50,882 bases of DNA from Candidatus Poribacteria bacterium (GTDB lineage: Bacteria; Poribacteria; WGA-4E; JAJDTR01). This document shows, one piece after another, positions 27,348 to 36,230 of this stretch. Under the pieces are notes generated by a model. It ran no database searches. It was given only the letters and a program-made list of their open reading frames with translations, and had not been told where the DNA came from. Every line of letters begins with the position of its first letter. The first letter of the stretch is position 1. Where the stretch lies: NCBI GenBank assembly GCA_028820655.1, contig JAPPIK010000037.1:32869-83750 (forward strand), given 5' to 3'. Position numbers and translations under genes: made by a program.

Positions 27348-29003
27348 ATGCGCTACCTCACCGAAAATGCGAGAGAACAATTAACGGTGATAGATACCAT
27401 GTCAAATCAGACGGAGAACAAAAAGATCCCGACTCCGGAAGAACTTCAGAAGGAGTTTGAAGATCTGGTTAAACAAAAATACGGCGGAAACGTGCGCCTC
27501 GTTATGGCGGGAGCACAACCGGACACAACCCAAACTACCGATGAAGAGCCACCCGAACCCAAGCGCACCTTCGATCCCAAGTTCGACCTAAAACCTAGAG
27601 AGATTAAGCACTATCTTGATCGTTACGTCATTCAGCAGGACGAGGGGAAAAAGGCGTTGGCAATCGCGGTTTGCGATCACTATAACCACGTACGCGAATG
27701 CCATGAGGATCCGAAACTCGCGGACACCGATTACTCGAAGCAAAATATCGTCATGCTTGGTCCGACCGGGGTGGGCAAGACCTACCTCATCCGCCATATT
27801 GCGAAGCTGATCGGCGTGCCGTTCGTCAAAGCCGACGCGACCCGCTTCAGCGAAACGGGCTACGTCGGAGCGAACGTCGATGACATGATACGCGACCTCG
27901 TCACTCAAGCGGACGAAGATGTCGAACTCGCGCAATATGGCATCATCTACCTCGACGAAGCGGACAAAATCGCGACACCACCGAACATCATCGGACGCGA
28001 CGTTAGCGGGCGCGGCGTTCAAATCGGGCTGCTCAAGTTAATGGAGGAAACCGAAGTCGATCTTCGGGGCGGGCACGATGTCGCTTCCCAGATGCAAGCG
28101 ATGATGGAGTATCAGCAGAAAGGCAAAGTCGACAAACAGATCGTCAACACCCGCCACATCCTGTTCATTATTAGCGGTGCGTTCACCGGACTGGCTGATA
28201 TTATCAAAAAACGTCGGAACCTGAGAAAACTCGGATTCAACGCGCTGGTACAAAGCGAAGCGGAGGAAGAGGACTACCACCAGTTCGTGACGCCGCAGGA
28301 CTTCATCGAATACGGCTTTGAGCCTGAATTCATTGGGCGGCTGCCTGTTCATGTCATCTGTCAGAATCTCTCGGTCGACGATCTTCACTACATTCTGAAA
28401 CATTCCGAAGGGTCGATCATCCGTCAATACGAGCAGGCTTTCCGTGCATACGGAATCAACGTGATTTTTTCGGACAAGGGTTTGTGGAAAATTGCGGAGA
28501 AGGCGCATGTCCAGAAAACCGGAGCGCGTGCGCTTATGACCGTGTGCGAGAAGGTGCTCCGCGATTACAAATTTGAGCTGCCTTCCACCTCGGTCAAGGA
28601 ATTTGTCGTCACCGAAGAGGTGGTTGAAGATCCGGCAGGACAATTGAAACGCATCATAGAAGACGCGGCATATAACCGCCAAATCGTGATGCACGAGCAG
28701 ATTCGCCACTACGAAGCGCAGTTTGAGGACGAACACAAGATGAAAGTATCCTTCGACGAAGAAGCGGCCAACCTCATCTGCAAGAAGGCGCTAGAGCAAG
28801 ATCGAACCCCCCAAGAGATTTGCGAAGAGATTCTCCAGAGTTGTCAGCACGGCCTCAATCTTATTAGGCAGAATACGGGCCGGGAGGAATTCGCTTTCAC
28901 CCAAGAGGTGGTGGCGAATCCCGATGACGTCCTCGAAAGTTGGGTGCGTGAATCCTACAAAGCGAAAGCCGGGGAAGTTGAAGAAGCATTAAGAGCACCG
29001 TAG
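27348..29003 (+). CDS. ClpX-like AAA+ unfoldase with duplicated C-terminal domain
   Basis: 551 residues from ATG 27348, which has AGGTG eight bases upstream; ATG 27399 is an alternative. The zinc-binding domain of true ClpX is absent and replaced by an acidic, proline-rich leader. Walker A is GPTGVGKT (138-145), Walker B IIYLDEAD (Asp203, Glu204), and the pore loop region is SETGYVGANVDDMI. The sequence KLGFNA (Leu295-Phe297) sits where ClpX has its IGF loop for binding ClpP. The C-terminal small domain (about 357-450: IIRQYEQAF...FVVTEEVVEDP) is repeated (about 451-545: QIRHYEAQF...FAFTQEVVANP). It probably unfolds proteins, perhaps with ClpP, which is not in the window. The stop codon lies in a GTAG-hairpin. 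Confidence 0.88.
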   Translation: MRYLTENAREQLTVIDTMSNQTENKKIPTPEELQKEFEDLVKQKYGGNVRLVMAGAQPDTTQTTDEEPPEPKRTFDPKFDLKPREIKHYLDRYVIQQDEGKKALAIAVCDHYNHVRECHEDPKLADTDYSKQNIVMLGPTGVGKTYLIRHIAKLIGVPFVKADATRFSETGYVGANVDDMIRDLVTQADEDVELAQYGIIYLDEADKIATPPNIIGRDVSGRGVQIGLLKLMEETEVDLRGGHDVASQMQAMMEYQQKGKVDKQIVNTRHILFIISGAFTGLADIIKKRRNLRKLGFNALVQSEAEEEDYHQFVTPQDFIEYGFEPEFIGRLPVHVICQNLSVDDLHYILKHSEGSIIRQYEQAFRAYGINVIFSDKGLWKIAEKAHVQKTGARALMTVCEKVLRDYKFELPSTSVKEFVVTEEVVEDPAGQLKRIIEDAAYNRQIVMHEQIRHYEAQFEDEHKMKVSFDEEAANLICKKALEQDRTPQEICEEILQSCQHGLNLIRQNTGREEFAFTQEVVANPDDVLESWVRESYKAKAGEVEEALRAP

Positions 29004-29025
29004 GAGCGATCTCCGAATCGCGACT
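29000..29025. repeat. GTAG-hairpin overlapping the ClpX-like stop codon
   Basis: GTAGGAGCGATCTCCGAATCGC, arms GCGAT and ATCGC. The TAG of GTAG is the stop codon of the ClpX-like gene. The 3' arm differs from the copy at 1041 (GTCGC) and here pairs perfectly. Confidence 0.55.
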
Positions 29026-29105
29026 CTGATTCGTCACCGCAACCACAGACATTGAACCTCCTCATGAAGCCATGCAACCCTTTCACCGACCCAAAAGGAC
29101 AAGAT

Positions 29106-29591
29106 ATGCGAAAACTTAGTATTGGTGTGCTGTTATCCCTGACGCTGTTCGTCATTGTGGCCGGGTTGATTGCGCAAGCGCAGAAAGACGATGCGGCAGA
29201 AGAAGGCGTCACCCTAGCCCAACTCGGCGTATCGGAAGAGCAAAAAACGCAAATTAAAGCGCTTTGGGAATTAAAACGCCAGGCCCATATTCAGGCGCTC
29301 AGCGACCTGAAGATCCTGAACCGGTTAGCCCGAGACCAAGCTTCCGCCGAACACAAGATTGAAGAGACACTTGCAACAATACGTCAACAGCGGCTAACAA
29401 AGAAAAAAGAGATACAAACCGCCGAAGAGTCTCTCATCGAATCCTTACCCGTTCGTGCCCAACTCCACCTAACTATCTTGGGCGTGCTGGATAACGGTTT
29501 GACTCGTCGAATTGGACGGGGACGAACGCGAGAGGGAGGCGAGGCGTCAAAAACAAAGGCAGACGGCGTTCGGGAGAGCGGTAGGGAGTAG
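29106..29591 (+). CDS. Periplasmic helical protein, Spy/CpxP/ZraP-like
   Basis: 161 residues. A signal peptide (1-24, ending IAQAQ) precedes a helical region with LGVSEEQKTQIKALWELKRQ, which resembles the LTxxQ-type repeats of Spy and CpxP family periplasmic chaperones. Long charged helices follow, then a basic Arg/Gly/Lys tail. The ATG at 29106 has AAAGGAC in front; an ATG at 29052 would place residues before the signal peptide. The family link is tentative. The next feature, a tRNA on the other strand, begins 30 bases later. Confidence 0.6.
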   Translation: MRKLSIGVLLSLTLFVIVAGLIAQAQKDDAAEEGVTLAQLGVSEEQKTQIKALWELKRQAHIQALSDLKILNRLARDQASAEHKIEETLATIRQQRLTKKKEIQTAEESLIESLPVRAQLHLTILGVLDNGLTRRIGRGRTREGGEASKTKADGVRESGRE

Positions 29592-29621
29592 AAGACAATC
29601 GGAAATAGCGGGCAAAAAAAA

Positions 29622-29697
<76 letters not shown>

Positions 29698-29756
29698 ACC
29701 TTACGGATATTGTACCCCAACTTTCGATGGAGTGCAAGAGAAAAATCGTATCAGAT

Positions 29757-30482
29757 TCACCCCATAATCGCCAGCACGCGCTCCAAATCCGCCGGCACAT
29801 CCACCCCGATCAGCCGGTGTTCCGTCTCGACGACGCGAATCCTTACGCCGTGTTCCATGAATCGCAACTGTTCCAATCCCTCCGAACTCTCATACGGCGC
29901 GCGCTCCCAGGATGTGAAAGCCAGCAGGCACTCCTTCCGGTATGCGTATAACCCGACGTGCCGGTATATCGGATTGGCTTCTATCCAGTCGCCCGAGAGA
30001 TTGCCGGGAACGGACGCTCTGGAGAAATACAGCGCAAACCCTTCCAGATCGGTTACAACCTTCACCACATTGCAATCACGGAAATCCGCTTCATTATCGA
30101 CACGCTGTTTTAGCGTGCTGACCTGCACCCTCGGATCCACGTTAAACGGTTGAATCATCTGATCAAGCATCGCCGGTTCGAGCAGCGGCTCATCGCCTTG
30201 GATATTGGCAACCACCTCGCACCCCACCTTTTCCGCGACATACGCCACCCGATCCGTCCCGGTAGGAAACTCCGGCGTCATGATCACGTCCCCGCCAAAG
30301 CCCTTGACGGCCTCGTAGATGCGCGAATCATCGGTGGCGACCACGGTCACGTCCATCGCCTCGGCGCGCGCGGCTCGCTCATAAACATGCTGAATCATCG
30401 GTTTGCCGCGGATATCCACCAACGGCTTGCCTTCAAACCGGCTTGATGCGTACCGCGCGGGGATGACTCCCACGGTTTTCAT
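29757..30482 (-). CDS. kdsB: 3-deoxy-manno-octulosonate cytidylyltransferase
   Basis: Activates Kdo as CMP-Kdo for lipopolysaccharide inner core. The N-terminus VGVIPARYASSRFEGKPL is the nucleotide-binding signature; IQGDEPLLEP and PTGTDRVAYVAEK are also typical. The start at 30482 gives 241 residues and has GAGAGGTG eight bases upstream; six further residues would come from the upstream ATG at 30500. This gene is one of the better indications of an LPS-type outer membrane. No other kds or lpx gene is in the window. Confidence 0.95.
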   Translation of the reverse strand: MKTVGVIPARYASSRFEGKPLVDIRGKPMIQHVYERAARAEAMDVTVVATDDSRIYEAVKGFGGDVIMTPEFPTGTDRVAYVAEKVGCEVVANIQGDEPLLEPAMLDQMIQPFNVDPRVQVSTLKQRVDNEADFRDCNVVKVVTDLEGFALYFSRASVPGNLSGDWIEANPIYRHVGLYAYRKECLLAFTSWERAPYESSEGLEQLRFMEHGVRIRVVETEHRLIGVDVPADLERVLAIMG

Positions 30483-30500
30483 GCTGCTGCACCTCTCCAT

Positions 30501-30830
30501 CTTTGCTACTAACCCCGTTGTACGGTAATCCTCGGTAGGTGTCCGAACGTTGCAGCTAACGGCGTATCCGCGTTGTCAACCGGCGAGATTCTCACGTTCG
30601 GAGCAATCGGCGAGTACGATGGGGACAGACGTTGTCGCAATGCGTAATCACGCGCATCCTATCACGATCCCAATCTGACCGCAAGCGCAATATGGTCGGC
30701 ATGCCGTAATGATCGCCTTTCGGCTTTCGTAGGAGACGCAGATCTGTGTCCCCTACAGACATATTGCGCTGCAGGAGTCAAAGCCATGAACTGATCTCGG
30801 ATGGGGTACCCGCAAACCGCGCTGGAAATC
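30501..30830. other. Intergenic region with one GTAG-hairpin
   Basis: 330 bases with no gene seen. At 30729-30756, GTAGGAGACGCAGATCTGTGTCCCCTAC folds into a nearly complete hairpin in which even GTAGG pairs with CCTAC. A related element with arms GAACGCAGA/TGCGTTC is at 50559. Confidence 0.5.
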
Positions 30831-30833
30831 CCG

Positions 30834-30863
30834 TTGACACCGATTTTTTTGTTATGCTATGAT
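30834..30863 (+). promoter_or_regulatory. Strong sigma-70-type promoter
   Basis: TTGACA (30834-30839), 18-bp spacer, TATGAT (30858-30863). The following gene has an ideal AAGGAGG (30875-30881) and starts at 30890, so the 5' leader is short. Confidence 0.75.
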
Positions 30864-30889
30864 TTACCCAATCCAAGGAGGAACCTACA

Positions 30890-31582
30890 ATGCCAGCACC
30901 CGATTTTGCCCGCACGGAATTAAACGGTCTGACCGACGCAGACGTACAGTTCCTCATTGAGAATTTTCCCAAGCCGGGGCGTAGCTATGAGGAAATCGCG
31001 TCGTTAATTCACCAGCTTCCAGAGACATTGGAATCAAGATTAAGTAGCCAATCCCTATTCGACAGGATTCGCGATCCAAGCGAGCGCATACTACAGATTT
31101 CGCCATTCCTCTTCTTTAGTGTGCTGTTGCGGCGGAGCCTCACCGATTGCCGCATCTTGGGCGACCGGCGGGTAATTAACTATCTCTCCAATCTCCTGAG
31201 TATCTTCGTTCAAACAAATCGACTGTTCCGAGTCAATCAGCACGATCGACAAACCGTCAGCTATCTGACCGATATGATTGAGGAGGCGCAGAACGCCGAT
31301 CCCCGCCGTCAATTCCTGATATACTCCCATATCGGAAACTACTCGCTCTACATAACGGGACTATTTCCCCAGTCCATCGAATACAGACAGCGGTACAAGA
31401 ACCGTCCGTTGGGTGCGCAATTCTACATAGATTTTGGACGCGAATACTATGAACATGCCTCCGTGCATACCATCGCTCGCCAATACGAACTGGACGAAGT
31501 ATTTTTCCGGCTATCGATAATGTTTGAAGTCTACAAAGATGCCCTTAATCACCTCGCCAAACAGTACTTGATTCTGTCATAG
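30890..31582 (+). CDS. Uncharacterised helical protein
   Basis: 230 residues, which I do not recognise. The sequence looks almost wholly alpha-helical. It has a hydrophobic patch (ILQISPFLFFSVLL, about 64-77), a region rich in Arg/Gln/Tyr, and FGREYYEHASVHTIARQYELDEVFFRLS near the end. No signal peptide and no cysteine pair. It has its own strong promoter and the best SD sequence of the window, so it is probably well expressed. It ends 66 bases before the flavoenzyme gene. Confidence 0.8.
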   Translation: MPAPDFARTELNGLTDADVQFLIENFPKPGRSYEEIASLIHQLPETLESRLSSQSLFDRIRDPSERILQISPFLFFSVLLRRSLTDCRILGDRRVINYLSNLLSIFVQTNRLFRVNQHDRQTVSYLTDMIEEAQNADPRRQFLIYSHIGNYSLYITGLFPQSIEYRQRYKNRPLGAQFYIDFGREYYEHASVHTIARQYELDEVFFRLSIMFEVYKDALNHLAKQYLILS

Positions 31583-31648
31583 CTGACGTCACGCGTTTGA
31601 AATCATGTTGCAAGACCATCTCAAAGGTTAGTCAATTAGGGGAAAGTA

Positions 31649-33241
31649 ATGCCGAAGAATCAATATGACGTGATCATCATCGGCGCCGGGCACAACGGCC
31701 TGGTCGCCGCTAACTATCTCGCCAAAGACGGCCTTTCCGTCCTGATGCTGGAACGACGCGATATCATCGGCGGCGGTTCTACCACCGAGGAGTTTTCCCC
31801 CGGCTTCCTGGTCTCGCACTGCGCAACCACGGTTTGGGGGCTGCAACCCAAGATTATCGACGACCTTGAGCTTCGTAAACATGGATTTGAACTCGTAGAG
31901 ACGGGCATGCCGAGGCTGGGAAGTTCCGCCAATGTCGGCGTCAAAAGCCGGTCACGCGTCCATGTATTCCCCGACGGCACCTATATCGGCGGACCCTCGA
32001 TCAAGACTGACGCCGACAAGATTGCTCAGATACGCGAGATTTCCGCGCACGACGCGGAAGCCTTCCCGAAGTGGGTCGAATTTTGGGAAAGTGCCGGATC
32101 CATCTTCCAACCCTACCTGATGACCGAACCTCCGACGCTGGCCGAAGTGATGCGGGTTGTCGCCGGCACTCCCAAGGAAGATATCCTTGAAAAATTGCTC
32201 ACGTGGAGCTATCTTGACATTGTGCACGATTTCTTCGAGAATGAATACGTCAAGGCGCACGTTATCAATCCCGGCGTCCACGAATCCGATCCGAGCGCAC
32301 CGGGAAGCCCACTCGCAGCGGCGGTTTTCGCCACCGTCAGCTTCGGAAGCAGAAACGATGACCGCGGGATCCCGCGGATGGGCATGGGCACCATCACGGA
32401 GTCGATTGCAGGCGCCGCCAGAAGCGTCGGTGTCGAGATTCGTACGAAAGCGGCGGTGCTGGAAGTCATTGTCAAAAATGGTGCCGCAGCAGGCGTGCGC
32501 CTTGACAACGGGGAGGAACTTCGCAGTCGGCTCGTCGTATCCAATGCCGATCCGAAACGTACATTCACAACCCTCTTCCGGGACGGCGACATTGACGAAG
32601 AGACGCTCAAGCGCGTGAAGCGATGGAAAACCCAAGCCGGCTGTCTGAAGTTCCTGGCGGCGATGAGAGAATTGCCAGACCTGTCCAGCTATTTGGGCGA
32701 TGACTACGATCGGGAGCAGATTGTGGGCATGAAAATTCTGCCCTCCGTAGACTACTATCAGAAGAGTTGGAACGATGCTGCGGCAGGCATTCCCACACGC
32801 TATCCAGCGTTGGGCATCCAACTCTCGACTACCGTCGACCACGGCCTCACGAACGGCAAAGGGCATGTGATGGCAACCTATGCCCCATTCGCGGCGGGCA
32901 AACTCGTCGAAGGATCTTGGGACGACGCCAAACAGGGGGTCGGAGAGCGCATTATCGACCTCGTCACCGAGTGCGCCCCCAACTTCCGGGACAGCTTGAT
33001 TGACTGGGAGGTTAAGACCCCGCTGGACATCCAGAAGCGAGTCGGTATGACAGATGGCAACATACGACATCTAGATATGATTCCGAGCCAGTTGTTGGCT
33101 CAACGTCAACCGTACCGGACCTCGGTCAAGAACTTCTACATGTGCGGCGCCGGAACGCATCCCATGGGCGAAGTTATCGGGGTACCGGGGCACAACGCGG
33201 CACATGCCATTCTCAAGGATTTAAAGCAGAGGGCTTCCTAA
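31649..33241 (+). CDS. FAD-dependent oxidoreductase, phytoene desaturase/PYROXD2 type
   Basis: 530 residues. The dinucleotide fold is VIIIGAGHNGLVAANYLAKDG, followed by LMLERRDIIGGGSTTEE. The C-terminal FAD segment is YMCGAGTHPMGEVIGVPGHNAA. These match the PYROXD2 branch of the carotenoid desaturase superfamily rather than crtI or crtN themselves; no other carotenoid gene is nearby. The substrate of this branch is not established. The SD is GGGGAAAG before the ATG. The lipoprotein gene begins one base after its stop codon, so the two are likely translated together. Confidence 0.88.
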   Translation: MPKNQYDVIIIGAGHNGLVAANYLAKDGLSVLMLERRDIIGGGSTTEEFSPGFLVSHCATTVWGLQPKIIDDLELRKHGFELVETGMPRLGSSANVGVKSRSRVHVFPDGTYIGGPSIKTDADKIAQIREISAHDAEAFPKWVEFWESAGSIFQPYLMTEPPTLAEVMRVVAGTPKEDILEKLLTWSYLDIVHDFFENEYVKAHVINPGVHESDPSAPGSPLAAAVFATVSFGSRNDDRGIPRMGMGTITESIAGAARSVGVEIRTKAAVLEVIVKNGAAAGVRLDNGEELRSRLVVSNADPKRTFTTLFRDGDIDEETLKRVKRWKTQAGCLKFLAAMRELPDLSSYLGDDYDREQIVGMKILPSVDYYQKSWNDAAAGIPTRYPALGIQLSTTVDHGLTNGKGHVMATYAPFAAGKLVEGSWDDAKQGVGERIIDLVTECAPNFRDSLIDWEVKTPLDIQKRVGMTDGNIRHLDMIPSQLLAQRQPYRTSVKNFYMCGAGTHPMGEVIGVPGHNAAHAILKDLKQRAS

Positions 33242-33242
33242 C

Positions 33243-34184
33243 GTGAAAAGATGGATTGTGAACGTGGTCCTTTTGTTGCCCCTCCTCGCCCTCTCGCTCG
33301 GTTGCCAAACGACAACACTCAATATAGCAGATGTCGGCACGAGCGCGAATCCGCTCGACAAATCCGGTGAATTGGCAAGGGACGAAGTGTGGGCGGGCAA
33401 AGTCCTGGTGTCCGGGAATATTCTTGTCCCGGAAGGCGTGATACTAACCATCCAATCCGGCGCGGTCGTCGGTTTTGAACCTTCCGATCCTCCCTATCAG
33501 TTGATTGTGGAAGGCGCGTTGTACGCTGAGGGCGAACCTGACAACCTTATCACTTTTGGATCCCTGGGCACCGCCGATCAAGATCCGAACCCGGGGGATT
33601 GGGCGGGTATCTTTATCGGCACCGCAAGTCAGAACGTCCGCCTCGGTCACTGCCGTATCCGAGACGCCGTAAATGCCGTTATCTGCCAGTCCGACGCTGC
33701 TCAGATTGAAGATTGCCTCTTGAGCAATAATGAAGTTGCCATCATTTGTGATGACGCCTCGCCGATTGCCAGCCGCAACCAACTTGATACGAACGGCACC
33801 GCGATCAGGTGCCTCGGCAATGCCGCCCCGGATATAACACACAACGAAATTAGGGCGAACGAGTACGGAATCAGTTGCGACGACGCTTCTAGGCCGACGA
33901 TCCAGCGTAATGAGATCGTCGCCAATTACCGCGACGCCATCCTGTGCTACGCAACCGCCTCCCCGGAGATTATCGCAAACAATATCGTCATGAACGGTGG
34001 CTGGGCTGTGTACAACGGCGGTCGGCTGCGTGACAATTTTTTGCGCGGCAATAAGGAGTCTGGAGTGGATGTGGTAGAGCGCAGCACAGGACGCGATGGG
34101 CTGCAGTATTACGGCGTAGAGGAAGTCTTCGATCCACGGCAATCTCCGGTACCCGACGCCGGAATCCCCAGAGAGGGATATTAA
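33243..34184 (+). CDS. Parallel beta-helix lipoprotein
   Basis: 313 residues. The signal sequence ends in the lipobox LSLGC (Cys21), so the protein should be lipid-anchored. A region of right-handed beta-helix repeats (about 60-290) follows, with recurring turns such as ITHNEIRANEYGISCDD and IQRNEIVANYRDAILCY, as in NosD and pectate-lyase folds. The start is GTG 33243, right after the upstream stop, with AGAGGG in front. Beta-helix proteins often bind or cleave polysaccharide; no catalytic site is clear here. Confidence 0.82.
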   Translation: MKRWIVNVVLLLPLLALSLGCQTTTLNIADVGTSANPLDKSGELARDEVWAGKVLVSGNILVPEGVILTIQSGAVVGFEPSDPPYQLIVEGALYAEGEPDNLITFGSLGTADQDPNPGDWAGIFIGTASQNVRLGHCRIRDAVNAVICQSDAAQIEDCLLSNNEVAIICDDASPIASRNQLDTNGTAIRCLGNAAPDITHNEIRANEYGISCDDASRPTIQRNEIVANYRDAILCYATASPEIIANNIVMNGGWAVYNGGRLRDNFLRGNKESGVDVVERSTGRDGLQYYGVEEVFDPRQSPVPDAGIPREGY

Positions 34185-34212
34185 CCCAACTTTCAGAAGG
34201 CCGCGTTCGGGT

Positions 34213-34350
34213 TCATACTATCGCAATTCATCCCGCGTTACTGGGCTCGTAGTAGCACAATTCATTGTGCGTCCTCTGCTGCACCGTTTGTAGTAGCACA
34301 ATTCATTGTGCGTCAGTGGGTTCGTACTAACTCAATTCTTCACACGTCCG
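34213..34350. repeat. Short array of GTAG-hairpin units
   Basis: Two near-perfect copies of GTAGTAGCACAATTCATTGTGCGTC at 34249 and 34290, with degenerate copies on either side (about 34213 and 34327). The same unit forms the array at the end of the window. Confidence 0.7.
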
Positions 34351-34357
34351 CCGTTTC

Positions 34358-34967
34358 ATGAATCCAATAGAAGACAGATCGACAACGTCATACAACGCAA
34401 AATCTCCGCTCACCGACGAACAGATCATCGCAGCCACCGTCGGCGAACGAAAACCCTTCAATAGCACGGTCTACCTTTCCCCGTACGATTCGGCGTGGCC
34501 GCCAGCATTTAATCGGCAAAAAAATCAGATATGCGGCGCGCTCCGAGATGCGGTGCTGCTGCTGGAGCATGTGGGATTCGACGGTAGTACCGGAATTGTC
34601 CGCAAAGCCGGTCATCGACATGGTGCTTGCGGTAGCGGATTCTCGCGATGAGTCGTCCTACGTCAAACCGCTGGAGGAACAAGGGCACACCCTAAGGAAT
34701 CGGCAACCCGAGAGGTGTGAACACCGGACGCTTAACTCGCCCGGTGAAGAGGGCAAGTTGAATGTATTTTCTACTTGGTGCGAGGAAATTGAGGGCATGT
34801 TGCTGTTCCGCGACTGGCTGCGGACCAATGCCGACGACTGATTGCTCTACGAAAAAACGAAGCGCCAACTAGCAGCCCGAACCTGGAAGTACAGGCAAAA
34901 CTACGCGGACGCAAAGTCCGAAGTAGTCGAAGTAATCTTGGAACGTGCGAGCCGCAGGCACACCTAG
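34358..34967 (+). pseudogene. Broken GrpB-family gene
   Basis: Translation in three pieces rebuilds a GrpB/UPF0157 protein (nucleotidyltransferase-like). Piece 1 reads VYLSPYDSAWPPAFNRQK...LLEHVG. An extra T at 34577-34578 shifts the frame, and piece 2 continues STVVPELSAKPVIDMVLAVAD to LLFRDWLRTNADD. A TGA at 34839-34841 interrupts it, and the same frame continues LLYEKTKRQLAARTWKYRQ to a TAG at 34965. One frameshift and one stop mean that no full product is made. The order and spacing of the family motifs are intact, so decay is recent. Confidence 0.85.
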
Positions 34968-35029
34968 ACGGCGCGCACCATGCCGCACAACATCGCGCGA
35001 GACGCATCGCGACTCTCGGGAGATACAGT

Positions 35030-35617
35030 ATGCACGAACTGCTGAACATGAACCGGTTCCTCGTAAAGGAACATATCGGATTGATCAAAGCGGCGAACAA
35101 TTACGACATTTACGACCCCGAAACCGGAAAGATGGTCATGGTGTGCCGAGAGGACGACCTCGGGACCGTTACGAAGCTCCTGCGGTTCACGGATTGGAAA
35201 CGGAACACGCCCTTCAATATCGAAATCAGAACACCCGATGGCGAGCAACTGATGCGGGTTAAGAGAGGGGTTGCCATATTCCTGTCCGACGTGCATGTGC
35301 ACGACGAAAACGAGGCTGTCATCGGTGGGTTCAAGCAGAAATTCTTCTCCATCGGCGGCGCTTTTGATATACTCGACACGCAGGGGAACGCTTTGTGCAG
35401 CCTACGAGGAAAATGGACGGGATGGGATTTCCGGTTGATCCATAACGACATCGAATTTGCACATGTCACAAAGAAATGGGCGGGAATCGGAAAGGAATTT
35501 TTTACCAGCGCGGACAACTACATGCTCGAGATATCGAGTAGAGTGAAGGAAGACAGCCCAATTCGCCAACTCATTCTCGCGGCAGTCATGTGCATCGACA
35601 TGGTTCTCAAAGAGTGA
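35030..35617 (+). CDS. LURP-one/phospholipid scramblase-like protein
   Basis: 195 residues with the tubby-like beta-barrel pattern of the LURP-one-related family: FLVKEHIGLIKAANNYDIYDP, then a hydrophobic strand series (VKRGVAIFLSDVHVHD, FDILDTQGNALCSLRGKWTGWDF), ending in a hydrophobic helix LILAAVMCIDMVL, which is the central helix of this fold. No signal peptide. Bacterial members have no proven function; lipid binding or scrambling is a guess. GGGAGA precedes the ATG. Confidence 0.7.
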   Translation: MHELLNMNRFLVKEHIGLIKAANNYDIYDPETGKMVMVCREDDLGTVTKLLRFTDWKRNTPFNIEIRTPDGEQLMRVKRGVAIFLSDVHVHDENEAVIGGFKQKFFSIGGAFDILDTQGNALCSLRGKWTGWDFRLIHNDIEFAHVTKKWAGIGKEFFTSADNYMLEISSRVKEDSPIRQLILAAVMCIDMVLKE

Positions 35618-36230
35618 CCGGCGTTTTTGCAGCATACATCGGAAGAGCGATTTTCTCATTTAACGCATGTTGCTACCCGTTCCCGTAGGTCTGGCTTCTA
35701 GCCCGACCCTCTTATGGGAGGCGTCGCAAACCGGGTCGATGTACGTTAAATCGACGGAATCTGCTCGCAGTGGATTGACAAATCCACTGCAATCGGATAC
35801 GGCTTGGATATGTCTATCCAAACCGAGCAGGATTACAATTTAACACTCGGAAAATCTCAGGTTCAACGAATAACAGTAGGTAGCGACTTGGGTCATTTAA
35901 ATGCAGCACGGCAAGCACGGGCAGTCGTTTGTTAATATCAATCTTGTTAAGCAGTTTCAAAAGTAACATATACCTTTGGAGGATGCACGGAGAGGAGGAC
36001 CTGGCCGCTCCCGCTGGATTGGCAAATCCGGCAAATCCTTATCTGACCTGTAGGTTGGGCTGAACACCGTGAAACCCAATTATTCAACTTCCATGTTCTT
36101 GCACCGGAGGATTGAGGGAGGCACGAAAGGAATACTTCCAACCTTCCGCTCTTCCATCCTTCCAATTCTATCAATGCTAGTCACTGCGGAAGATAAACGT
36201 TCATACTGAAACTTTCTTACGGAGGCATAG
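35618..36230. other. Intergenic region, gene-free
   Basis: 610 bases without a supportable gene. It holds a GTAG-hairpin at 35685-35708 (GTAGGTCTGGCTTCTAGCCCGACC, nearly all paired) and, at 36050, a stub of the MITE end (GTAGGTTGGGCTGAAC). The rest is AT-rich and unremarkable. Confidence 0.5.

Noticed and set aside
31952-33070. 372-codon minus-strand frame opposite the flavoenzyme
   Set aside because: Shadow of the FAD-dependent enzyme; no domain seen.
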